Shown one piece after another: positions 23,541 through 31,463 of a DNA stretch of 49,024 nucleotides. This stretch comes from Promethearchaeota archaeon (lineage in GTDB: Archaea; Asgardarchaeota; Lokiarchaeia; Sigyniarchaeales; SOKP01). The translations under genes and the position numbers were made by a program. The notes under the pieces are model-generated. The model saw nothing but the letters and a program-made list of their open reading frames with translations. It was not told the origin of the DNA and did not search any database. How positions within the stretch are numbered: position 1 is the first letter of the stretch; each line of letters begins with the position of its first letter. The DNA lies in assembly GCA_029838195.1 (NCBI GenBank), contig JALGVJ010000029.1, positions 1 to 49,024 on the forward strand, written 5' to 3'.

Positions 23541-25145
23541 ATGGACGTGGTATCTTGGAAGCGGATCTTTCGGAATAATAATAAAGCCGCTAAATATTTA
23601 AAGAAATATTACGGCAGTAATTATAATCGAATGGAAGAAAAAAGAAAAGAAATCTTAAAATTGTTAAATTTGCACGAGAAAAAATTTGGAAATGAGCAAA
23701 TTATCATCATGCGAACTCCAGGAAGGATTAATTTAATGGGACGACACGTGGACCATCAAGGTTGCCACGTGAATCTCATTGCAATCGATAAAGAAATCTT
23801 TTTAAGTTCTTCTAAGAGAAGGGATGAAAAAATCCTTGCTCATGATATAGATGATAACTTATTTTCAAGTATTTATCTTGATTTTTCTTGCCTTGTGGGA
23901 AAACTCGATGAAACATGGTACGACTTCATTAAAAATAACGATAAAATGAATCTATTGCGCTCAAGAGGAGGACATTGGGAGAATTATTTTAAGGGAGTTT
24001 ATTTTAGGCTCAAGTTCTTGGATCAAAATCGACCCTTACGAGGAGCCAATTTTTGTGTCAATGGAAACATTCCCATCGCTGCGGGCTTGAGCAGCTCCTC
24101 AGCTCTAACCATCGGTATTTTAGAATCTTTAGTATGGTGGAATGAATTGAGATTAACGGATGATCAGGTGATCCAACTTGCAAGTGAAGCGGAATGGTTT
24201 ACTGGAACAAGAGGGGGCATGGGAGATCACGTGGCAATTAAAAAATGCAAGAAACACACCGTTTCCCGCGTGAAATTTTATAATACTAAAATTCTTGACC
24301 ATTGTCCCTTTCCAGAAGAAATTGAACTTTTATTAGTTAATTCTCTCGTCCCTGCAGATAAATCTGGAACAAAAAGAGACAAATTCAATGAAAAAATATT
24401 AGCTTATGAAGTTGGTTTTAATTTACTGAAGAAAGAATGCCCCTCCTTAAAAAATAAATTAAACTATCTGAGAGATATTAATTCAGAAAATTTGCTACTT
24501 TCAGAAGCAGAAATCCTTAAATTATTATTAAAAATCCCTGAAAAGATTCAATTTGATGAGATAGAAGTATTCCTTCCAGATAAATGGCAAGAAATAACAT
24601 CCAAACATGATTTCAAGCATCGCCCTAAAACTCTTTCTCTCAGAAAAGTAATGGCATTTGGCTTTGCTGAATGCGAAAGAAGCAAGCATTTCTTCCATTT
24701 ATTAAAAATAAAAAATTTTGAGGAAATGGGAAAATTAATGTACATCTCTCATGATGGTGATAGAGTGGTAAATTTTAAATCTTTCAGGGCAAGACCAAGC
24801 CCTCACGATACAAAATTGACCAACCAAACCCTCCAACGTTTAATCACTCTCCTCTTAACTTCTCCATCATTTAAACTTCAATACATGAGCGGAGGATATG
24901 AATGTAGCATTCCGGAAATTGATTTTATCGTCGATTTATCGAAAAAAATCCGCGGTGTAAAGGGAGCCCAATTGATAGGAGGAGGAATGGGAGGATGTGC
25001 TCTCCTCTTGGTTGAAAAAGGGTATTCGAAAAAAATCAAACAAATAATTCTAAAAAAATATCAAAAATATTTCAAGAAAAAATGCTCAATTTTCAAAATC
25101 ACGCCTGTTGAAGGTTGTTCAATCCTTCCAGAAACCACCGATTAA
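23541..25145 (+). CDS. GHMP-family sugar kinase (galactokinase-like)
   Basis: The 534-residue protein has the three GHMP motifs: a galactokinase-type first motif TPGRINLMGRHVDHQG (about residues 59-74), the phosphate-binding AAGLSSSSALT (180-190), and a C-terminal LIGGGMGGCALL. A catalytic Asp candidate lies in GGMGDHVAI (D229). True galactokinases read 'GRVNLIGEHTDYNGG', so GRHVDHQG changes residues that contact the sugar; the enzyme may act on another hexose, a uronic acid or a deoxy sugar. It is longer than the 350-400 residues of simple galactokinases. The ATG at 23541 follows a TATA-like CATATAATG. Confidence 0.78.
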   Translation: MDVVSWKRIFRNNNKAAKYLKKYYGSNYNRMEEKRKEILKLLNLHEKKFGNEQIIIMRTPGRINLMGRHVDHQGCHVNLIAIDKEIFLSSSKRRDEKILAHDIDDNLFSSIYLDFSCLVGKLDETWYDFIKNNDKMNLLRSRGGHWENYFKGVYFRLKFLDQNRPLRGANFCVNGNIPIAAGLSSSSALTIGILESLVWWNELRLTDDQVIQLASEAEWFTGTRGGMGDHVAIKKCKKHTVSRVKFYNTKILDHCPFPEEIELLLVNSLVPADKSGTKRDKFNEKILAYEVGFNLLKKECPSLKNKLNYLRDINSENLLLSEAEILKLLLKIPEKIQFDEIEVFLPDKWQEITSKHDFKHRPKTLSLRKVMAFGFAECERSKHFFHLLKIKNFEEMGKLMYISHDGDRVVNFKSFRARPSPHDTKLTNQTLQRLITLLLTSPSFKLQYMSGGYECSIPEIDFIVDLSKKIRGVKGAQLIGGGMGGCALLLVEKGYSKKIKQIILKKYQKYFKKKCSIFKITPVEGCSILPETTD

Positions 25146-25271
25146 AAAAGGTCCTCTTGAAAGAAAACTTACTTAAAACTTTCTTGATTTTAAAATGATA
25201 ATAGAAGAATACCCATGAAAAGATATTTCCGATAGGATTAAGAAAAATTTAATCACGTGAAGGTGTTTCGA

Positions 25272-25646
25272 ATGAAATTTGAACAAACGAAGTTCGGGTC
25301 CATAACAATCTCCGGGAAAACCTATTCTTATGACATTTATCTTCATGTAAACGGTGAAATATCGCCTCGAGATAAATCTCAATCGAAATCCATTAATGGA
25401 CATCGAGAATTATCTAAATGGGAACTTGAAATCCTTCTCAAAGAAAACCCTGATGTACTTCTTATTGGGATGGGTCAATCTGGCATCTTACCACTCTCTA
25501 AAGAAACTAAGGCTTGGCTAAACTCTATTAAAGAAGAAAAAACTATTGAAATCATTACATTAAAAACTCCCGATATTTTACCCATTACCAATCGATGGCT
25601 TAATTCTAAAAAAAAAATAGCCGGCGTTTTCCACGTGACGTGCTGA
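25272..25646 (+). CDS. Mth938-like (DUF498) domain protein
   Basis: The protein of 124 residues matches the Mth938/NDUFAF3-like fold: FGSITISGKTYSYDIYL, then PDVLLIGMGQSGILPLS, an ITLKTPDILPITNRW helix and a final AGVFHVTC. In eukaryotes a relative (NDUFAF3) assists complex I assembly; archaeal members are of unknown function. I start at the ATG at 25272 rather than an upstream GTG (25257), because AGGTG six bases before it can serve as ribosome-binding site. The upstream region contains CACGTG. Confidence 0.8.
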   Translation: MKFEQTKFGSITISGKTYSYDIYLHVNGEISPRDKSQSKSINGHRELSKWELEILLKENPDVLLIGMGQSGILPLSKETKAWLNSIKEEKTIEIITLKTPDILPITNRWLNSKKKIAGVFHVTC

Positions 25647-25724
25647 TTAAAAAATGCTCATGGTTATAACCATCCCAAAAATTAAAAACCAAAAAGCTCC
25701 TTCATGAAATGGACGCACTCAGCT

Positions 25725-25889
25725 TCATGAGGATGATCGATTAAACTTTTTCACCCGAGCTTGATATTCCGGACAAATCTTACAAGCAGGTATCACGCAC
25801 GCAGTTAAATTCTTTGGTAATTTACACGTATTGCTAAAAGGACATCCATCAACTTTATGACCCGCTTCCATATCAAAATTAATGCTCAT
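25725..25889 (-). CDS. Small Cys-rich protein, 54 residues
   Basis: A short frame from ATG (25887-25889) to TGA (25725-25727) encodes 54 residues with five cysteines in the last three-quarters: C16, C22, C31, C36 and C39 (segments CPFSNTC, CVIPACKICPEY). The spacing suggests a small metal-binding or FeS site. GGGTGTGAGA lies a few bases before the ATG on the minus strand as a good ribosome-binding site. The codon choice and the clean start and stop support a real gene. It faces the Mth938-like gene tail-to-tail. I know no named family; some archaeal Cys-rich microproteins look similar. Confidence 0.6.
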   Translation of the reverse strand: MSINFDMEAGHKVDGCPFSNTCKLPKNLTACVIPACKICPEYQARVKKFNRSSS

Positions 25890-26408
25890 TTCTCACACCC
25901 GACAATTATTCTTTTTTCACTTAAGTTTATTCTTCGGTATCAGCTTACTTGAAATTTTTTTCGACAATCTTGCTTGAATATTTAATATCGTTTTCAATAC
26001 TTTTATTTATCTTTTATTTAATATAAGCTCTCCCCTTTTGAGCAAAAACTTTTTAAGGAATGTTTATCACCCAATAAAAAAATTGAATAATGAAGGAAAA
26101 AAAATTAAAAATCAATCCATCCTTCCCTTCCTATATTGTAATGCTAATATTTTGTAATTTTTCCCTTCCAATCCCGTGAAAACTCCTTTTACCTCGTTTC
26201 CAACCATGATCTAAAAATTAACTTCCGTGCCAGTCCTTTCACGATATTATTAATTGATCGCTCGAAATTAAAGTAGAAATCATGACATGATTTTTCTAGT
26301 TTTCCCCTCAACTTCCGCACGAAGTAAAATTTATATTAATCCCAATTTTTTTATAATTATAATTTAAACGTAATTGTTTCATGCATTTACACGTTTTTTC
26401 TCATCATT
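25890..26408. other. Intergenic region between the Cys-rich gene and tRNA-Leu
   Basis: 519 bases of mostly AT-rich DNA. A 43-codon open stretch on the minus strand (26189-26320) starts with GTG and looks somewhat protein-like, but has no ribosome-binding site, so I do not call it. Nothing else stands out besides the presumed promoter of the tRNA gene. Confidence 0.5.
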
Positions 26409-26538
26409 GGTCGGGTTACCGAGAAAATGGAGATGAGCACTCCATTCGGAAATCTGGTCAATTTGGGTCAAGACCATAGGTGCTGGACTTAAGATCCAGT
26501 GGCAAAGGCCTTCGTGAGTTCAAATCTCACCCCGACCA
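26409..26538 (+). tRNA. tRNA-Leu(UAA), probably interrupted in the D-arm
   Basis: The acceptor GGTCGGG (26409-26415) pairs with CCCGACC (26531-26537), followed by discriminator A. The anticodon arm is CTGGA/TCCAG with loop CTTAAGA, anticodon TAA (26490-26492). A variable arm (26500-26513) and a perfect T-arm GTGAG/CTCAC with TTCAAAT loop follow. The D-stem ACC (26418-26420) pairs with GGT (26479-26481), but the loop between them is 58 bases, against about 13 in normal tRNA-Leu. About 45 extra bases, including a hairpin AATGGAG/CTCCATT, therefore probably represent one or more introns. The exact splice points are not resolved. CCA is not encoded. Confidence 0.85.
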
Positions 26539-26811
26539 CTTTTTATTTTCTTTCCATTCTAGATTTTTTCAATCACGAATCATGGAATTTTCTATAAAGA
26601 AAAAGAGGTGTCTTAAAAAGATATTAAATCAATTCAATCGGGATACATAGGGCGAATTGCTCATGACATAGAGATGCTTGCCATGAATCCTAAGCGTTAA
26701 AGATTTTTATATGAAGGTCTTAGAAATTTAGATTTTTGTGGTAAGAGGAGATTGAAAAAATTATAAATTAAGAAAATACTATTATATATACAATTATTAT
26801 ATCATTAAGTG
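26539..26811. other. Spacer between the tRNA and the 5' hairpin
   Basis: A T-rich tract (26540-26550) ends the tRNA transcript. The element ATTATATATA (26781-26790) is a good TATA candidate, centred about 26 bases before the hairpin at 26812. No coding sequence is convincing. Confidence 0.45.
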
Positions 26812-26863
26812 GTGAAAATTGGTTTTTTAGGAAGCTTACATTCCCGAAAAGATCAATTTTCAC
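26812..26863 (+). promoter_or_regulatory. Strong hairpin at the predicted 5' end of the longin-like transcript
   Basis: GTGAAAATTG (26812-26821) pairs perfectly with CAATTTTCAC (26854-26863). The stem extends through the next seven bases with two G-T wobbles to about 17 pairs. The 18-base loop contains a further GGAA/TTCC pair. A TATA-like element lies 26 bases before it, so the hairpin should sit at the very start of the RNA. It could be a 5' leader element controlling the gene at 26923 or a small structured RNA. Confidence 0.45.
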
Positions 26864-26922
26864 GCCGAAATTAATTTAAGGACTGTAAAAAAAGAACAAT
26901 AAGGAAGAAAGGAAAAAGAAAA

Positions 26923-27300
26923 ATGCCAGTCGGTATACTTGTTATCAAGTGGGACAATGAGATTGGTCCGATTAATGAAGGGTTTTATCCGGAGAATTTG
27001 AAGATTACGAATAATTTGTTAACGCAAATTTATTCTTCTCATCGTTATCAATCGTTAAAGCCGGGATTTGCCTCCATCTCTCTCAAGAATTATAAAGTGG
27101 TTTCATTTTTCAGCGGTGTTGGAGAAATGACTGTATCGGTGGAGAATTATGTAGTAGCGCTCTTATTGAGGAGGGATGAGAAACCCAGCAAGTATCGGGA
27201 GGTGTTAAAGACGATTGCGGCTGAGATTTTAGACAAGATTCCGGATGGAAAGTTCAAAGCGATTTTACCGGAACTTTATAAGGAACTGACAAAAGTATAA
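26923..27300 (+). CDS. Longin-like small protein
   Basis: The 125-residue protein starts with a hydrophobic strand and hairpin (PVGILVIKWDNEIGPINEG), a helix (NNLLTQIYSSH), strands FASISLKNYKVVSFFSG and NYVVALLLRRDE, then helices KYREVLKTIAAEILDKI and ILPELYKELTK. This alternation fits the longin/roadblock-type alpha-beta fold, which is common in Asgard archaea and associated with small GTPases and membranes in eukaryotes. Sequence identity to any named longin protein is not visible, so the family call is structural inference. A purine-rich AAGGAAGAAAGGAAAAAG precedes the ATG. A long leader with a hairpin (26812-26863) lies upstream. Confidence 0.5.
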   Translation: MPVGILVIKWDNEIGPINEGFYPENLKITNNLLTQIYSSHRYQSLKPGFASISLKNYKVVSFFSGVGEMTVSVENYVVALLLRRDEKPSKYREVLKTIAAEILDKIPDGKFKAILPELYKELTKV

Positions 27301-28087
27301 ATTTTCTCTTTTTTTACTTAACTTTTAATTATAGGACTTGGAGAATTGAATACTTACATTAAAAGATATTGTAGTTAACTTAATTATTAATCTTCTTCTA
27401 ATCCCATGAAATTATAAAGATCATGTTTTACCTTAAAGAGTTTAGTTAATTTTGGGGAAATTATAAAGCAAAACATTCAGTTAGATTCGAATTTCATCGC
27501 CATGATCATATAATCAAGCTAATTGACATTTTCTTTCGGCATTTTAATGGGAATCACTCATTTGGGGGTAAAATTATAAAATGAAATATAGTTCATTCCC
27601 ATTTCATTTTTTCATGATTGTGTTGAATCGCAGGCTCTTATTAAAACCTTAAAATTCCGCAGCGATATCTGATTCATTAAATTTTTTAACCCATTTGCTT
27701 AAATGGATTTTTTATTCTTCGGATGCTGTCATTTTTTTTCCACGTGATAAAAATTATTTAATCTTTTATCTGATTAGATTTCTTTTAATTAAATAATTAA
27801 AGGATTTCCAATGATATTAATAATCATTTGCATCTTTCATGGCTTTATTTTTTTTTATAAATCATCATGAAATTGCAATAACTAATATTTTATCCCTCTT
27901 TTTTTCTTTTACATGTTTCTAATATAACTTGAAGTTAATCAACACTGGAAATATTTAAGCCTCCTCCATTTTTCTCAAGAGATTTCGAACCCAAAATGAA
28001 TGATTATAAGAAGAAGAGAATAAAGACACGATTTGAATTAATTAATTCTAAGAATAAAATTCATTAGATAGAATACATGTTAGTATA
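27301..28087. other. Long intergenic region
   Basis: 787 bases of AT-rich DNA after the longin-like gene. The words AAATTATAAAG or close variants occur three times (about 27408, 27460, 27573), which are TATA-like and may be chance in such DNA. One CACGTG lies at 27741. No coding sequence, repeat or RNA gene is convincing. Confidence 0.5.
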
Positions 28088-28093
28088 TTGAAC

Positions 28094-28687
28094 ATGAGTG
28101 GAAATTCGGAAGGAAAAGTTGAAAAGTCTCAAATTGAAGGTATCATTGAAAAAGATAAAGTACTCATTCGCGATAATGAAGGAATTAATGATTTTTATAA
28201 AAATTCATATATTGGAACATTAGAACAGCGCGATAAAGGCGAGCAAGTGTTAATATTAGATCCCATTGAAGTCTTGCTCTTATGTGAGAGAAAAAGAATT
28301 CTTCTCTGGGAAAATAATGATAAAAAGAAAAAGCAACACGATTTTGAAAGCTTGTTATCTTACTTTACTCAATTTGATGAAAAATTATGGTATAAATATA
28401 TCATTTATTCAGATTTAAGAAAAAGGGGCTACATTGTCCGATTAGGCTATGGCGATGGCATCGATTTCATGGTATACAAGCGAGGAGCGGATTTTGAAAA
28501 CGAATCTGCTAAATATTTAATATATACAGTATTCGAAGGTTCACCGATCGAATTAAGAGAGTTAGATATCATTTCTAGAATTGCAATGAGCTCCCGAAAA
28601 GACCTCATTATTGCTACAGTGGATAGATTAAGCAAGGCTGTCTATTATAGCATTAAAAAATTTGAAATTTTAAATAAATCATCTTGA
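28094..28687 (+). CDS. endA: EndA-type tRNA-splicing endonuclease subunit, catalytic His missing
   Basis: The protein of 197 residues from the ATG at 28094 has an N-terminal domain (GTLEQRDKGEQVLILDPIEVLLLCER) and the C-terminal nuclease domain (KYIIYSDLRKRGYIVRLGYG, DFMVYKRG, ESAKYLIYTV, SSRKDLIIATVD, VYYSIKKFE). EndA cuts bulge-helix-bulge introns with a Tyr-His-Lys triad. The Tyr (DFMVY) and Lys (SSRKDLIIA) are present. The family reads H-S-x-Y-L-V in the His motif; here it is S-A-K-Y-L-I, so the catalytic His is Ser. It may be the structural partner of a heteromeric enzyme, with the catalytic subunit elsewhere. It precedes the PIN/KH ATPase gene by 12 bases, as an operon. Confidence 0.8.
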   Translation: MSGNSEGKVEKSQIEGIIEKDKVLIRDNEGINDFYKNSYIGTLEQRDKGEQVLILDPIEVLLLCERKRILLWENNDKKKKQHDFESLLSYFTQFDEKLWYKYIIYSDLRKRGYIVRLGYGDGIDFMVYKRGADFENESAKYLIYTVFEGSPIELRELDIISRIAMSSRKDLIIATVDRLSKAVYYSIKKFEILNKSS

Positions 28688-28699
28688 CTTGATTAATTA

Positions 28700-30355
28700 A
28701 TGGCAAAATTTTTACCTGACACCTCTGTAATCTTTAATGGACTCATTCTTGATTTGATTGAAGATGGAGAATTAGGAATCTCCCCAGAAATTCTAATTTC
28801 AAAGGTGGTAGTGGCAGAAATCGAATATCGCACGAATATCAACAAGGAATTGGGTTATTATGGATTACACGTGTTAAAAGAATTAAGAAAATGGGCCCAA
28901 GAGGGAAAAATTTCATTATCCATCGTAGGAACACGCCCTTCGAGAGAAGAAATTAAAATGGCACCCGGGGGTGAACTGGATTCCCTCATTAGAAAATCAG
29001 CCTTGGAGAATCAAGCTACATTAATCACTTCAGATAGAATTCAAGGAGATTTAGGAATATTTGAAGGTCTAGAGGTTATCTCTGTAAAAGAACGGGCAAG
29101 CGTAAGGCCAAAATCACCTATAAAGCTTAAAATTCTTGATTATTTTGATGAGAATGTAATGAGCATCCATATAAAAAAAGATTTACCCCCCTACGCCAAG
29201 AAAGGACAACCGGGAAATTGGTATTTAGTGAAAATTCGAGATGAAATCATTAATTCCAAGCAAATTGAAGAGATGGCGTTTGAAATCATTGAATTCGTGC
29301 GAGAAGATAATCAATCATTTATCGAAATAGAAAAAATGGGTGCTGTGGTGGCCCAATTACGAGAGTTTAGAATCGTGATCACCCGTCCTCCCTTTTCAAA
29401 TAACGTGGAAATCACTGCTGTAAGACCCTTAGTTGTCAAATCCATTTCCGATTATAATTTAGATACAAAATTAATTAATCGATTAGAAAAAGCTGAAGGA
29501 ATCTTAATATGTGGCCCTCCTGGTGCTGGAAAGTCTACCTTTGCTGCTGCCCTTGCTAATTTTTATTTGAAGAAAGAAAAAGTAGTAAAGACCCTTGAAA
29601 GCGTGAGAGACCTTCAAGTCAAGCCGGAAATTACTCAATACACCAAGCTGGAAGGAAGTTTAGAAAACTCCGCAGATATCTTATTACTCGTGAGACCCGA
29701 TTATACCATTTTCGATGAAGTACGCGTCTTTGAAGATTTTAAAATTTTCGCTGATTTTCGATTATCTGGAGTCGGCATGGTCGGTGTCGTTCATAGTTCT
29801 TCCGCCATTGATGCCGTGCAACGATTTATTGGCAGAATTGAATTGGGAATGCTCCCGTCCATAATAGATACCATCATTTTCATTGAAGGTGGAGATGTAT
29901 CAACTGTCTTAGTATTAAATATGACTGTAAAAGTGCCGCATGGAATTCGAGATAAAGATCTCGCTCGCCCCGTCATAGAAGTTCGCGATTATAAAACGGG
30001 ACGACTTCAGTTTGAAATTTATTCCTTTGGACAAGACGTGGTTATCACGCCCATTAAATCTAAAAAAGGAAAAACTAAAGGAGGTACTCTTCTCGAGTTC
30101 TCTGAAATTTATGGAACTCGTTTTGAAAGCCCAAGAATCGATTTGGGTTTTGAAGTGAAGAAGGACAAGATAATCATTTTTACTGATCCTCGCTACGCCG
30201 GTCAGAATATAAATATTTATGCTAATGGTAAACATCTCTTCAGCGGCTCGTTATCGAGAAATGGAGATATCACGTTGTCCCTCTCCCATAAAGAAGGGCA
30301 AAAAATTCTAAGACATTTTCAAAAAAATAAAGATATTTATGCCCAAATCAAGTAA
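28700..30355 (+). CDS. PIN-domain/PilT-type ATPase with KH-like C-terminus
   Basis: The 551-residue protein is the archaeal fusion of a PIN domain (about residues 1-140; PDTSVIFNG with Asp7, GGELDSLIRK and SDRIQGD) with a PilT/VirB11-type ATPase (Walker A GPPGAGKST at about 272-280, Walker B-like TIFDEVRV). A C-terminal region ending in RPVIEVRDYKTGRLQFEIYS and a KH-like tail follows. Homologues are common in archaea, and an RNA-processing or quality-control role is likely. It starts 12 bases after endA, which supports a tRNA- or RNA-related function. Conservation of the PIN acidic residues suggests an active nuclease. Confidence 0.82.
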   Translation: MAKFLPDTSVIFNGLILDLIEDGELGISPEILISKVVVAEIEYRTNINKELGYYGLHVLKELRKWAQEGKISLSIVGTRPSREEIKMAPGGELDSLIRKSALENQATLITSDRIQGDLGIFEGLEVISVKERASVRPKSPIKLKILDYFDENVMSIHIKKDLPPYAKKGQPGNWYLVKIRDEIINSKQIEEMAFEIIEFVREDNQSFIEIEKMGAVVAQLREFRIVITRPPFSNNVEITAVRPLVVKSISDYNLDTKLINRLEKAEGILICGPPGAGKSTFAAALANFYLKKEKVVKTLESVRDLQVKPEITQYTKLEGSLENSADILLLVRPDYTIFDEVRVFEDFKIFADFRLSGVGMVGVVHSSSAIDAVQRFIGRIELGMLPSIIDTIIFIEGGDVSTVLVLNMTVKVPHGIRDKDLARPVIEVRDYKTGRLQFEIYSFGQDVVITPIKSKKGKTKGGTLLEFSEIYGTRFESPRIDLGFEVKKDKIIIFTDPRYAGQNINIYANGKHLFSGSLSRNGDITLSLSHKEGQKILRHFQKNKDIYAQIK

Positions 30356-30395
30356 AATTAGAAATTAACTTACTTATCTCTTTTTCATTAAAATT

Positions 30396-31151
30396 CTAAG
30401 CAGTTTCAACGTATTTTCTTATCTTTTCCATGATCCTTGGCAACACTTCTGCTATTGTATTATCAAATCTTAAATCCGCCACGTCATCGTAAGGTGTTTC
30501 TCCTTTATTCAAGATAATTAATTTAGCTCCATTCTGCTTTGCAATGCCCGGCATGTTTGCTGCTGGCGTTACTACTAATGAACTCCCAATAACAAAAAAT
30601 ACATCACAATTTTCAGAACGTCTAATAGCTTCATATAACTCATCTTCAGGCAAGGGATCTCCAAAATTTACTATACTTGAAATAATGCGGCCGTTACAGT
30701 AAGGACATGTTGGCTGTCCTTTTCTAACCCGATCTGTCCTATAACCCGGACCCCATTTTCTTTTATCCCAGCCTGCTTCTTCAAAAGTCATTTTTTTACC
30801 GCAATTCAAACACCTCATGAAATACATGTTCCCATGAAGCTCGCTTATTTTCTCAAAGGGAATGCCGGATTTAACATGTAAGCCATCCACGTTTTGAGAA
30901 ATTAGAAAATCTAACTTCCCCATTTCCATCAATTCCACGATAATATAATGCCCTTGATTCGGTTTTACCTGATCCCAAGGAATCGTCTTTTTTGGAGGAA
31001 GACCTTTATCGCGTCTCGTCCATACACCATCCGGTCCGCGATAATCTGGAAGCCCAGAATCGGTAGAGATCCCCGCCCCCGTAAAAACTACAAGTCGTTC
31101 AGATTCTGCTATCCATTGGGCCGCTAAATCAATTTTTTTTTTTAAATCCAC
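30396..31151 (-). CDS. Sirtuin (Sir2-family NAD-dependent deacylase)
   Basis: The 251-residue protein has all Sir2 motifs: GAGIST (residues 25-30), PDYRGPDGVW, SQNVDGLH, the catalytic His in ELHGNMY (H106), and four zinc ligands in CLNC (114, 117) and CPYC (149, 152). The C-terminal VNFGDPLPED and VIGSSLVVTPAANMP segments bind NAD. It removes acyl groups from lysines and makes O-acyl-ADP-ribose. It starts at a GTG (31149-31151). A leader is not evident. No protein-acetyltransferase gene lies beside it. Confidence 0.92.
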   Translation of the reverse strand: MDLKKKIDLAAQWIAESERLVVFTGAGISTDSGLPDYRGPDGVWTRRDKGLPPKKTIPWDQVKPNQGHYIIVELMEMGKLDFLISQNVDGLHVKSGIPFEKISELHGNMYFMRCLNCGKKMTFEEAGWDKRKWGPGYRTDRVRKGQPTCPYCNGRIISSIVNFGDPLPEDELYEAIRRSENCDVFFVIGSSLVVTPAANMPGIAKQNGAKLIILNKGETPYDDVADLRFDNTIAEVLPRIMEKIRKYVETA

Positions 31152-31463
31152 AAATTGTATAACGTATGTTATAAAAATAGATTTTATCTTTTTAAATCAT
31201 TAAACACGATATTCAAAAAATTAAATTGCCATTTAAAGCTGAATTTTAAGGGATGATGGTGAATTGACCTTATTTTACTTTTAAAATAACAATTTAATAA
31301 TCTTGAGGCCAAACCACCATTTTTTTAAAGTTATTTTAAAGTTCCTTGTTCCGTTTTTTGAAATGAAAAATAATAATTATTACTTTCAAAATTATAATGC
31401 ACTAAATAAATATTCATTTACTCAAAATAGTGTAATATAATTAAAAAAAAAAGGAGATTTTTC
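31152..31463. other. Intergenic region between MFS and sirtuin genes
   Basis: 312 bases, strongly AT-rich, between two minus-strand genes. It contains A/T tracts that could be the sirtuin promoter (ATAACGTATGTTATAAAA just before its start) and the end of the MFS transcript. I see no coding sequence. Confidence 0.5.

Noticed and set aside
26189..26320. 43-codon minus-strand frame with GTG start
   Set aside because: Protein-like at a glance but without ribosome-binding site or promoter spacing; kept only as a remark in the spacer.
27400..27600. Three AAATTATAAAG-like words
   Set aside because: Spacing is irregular and such A/T words are expected by chance; not called a repeat array.
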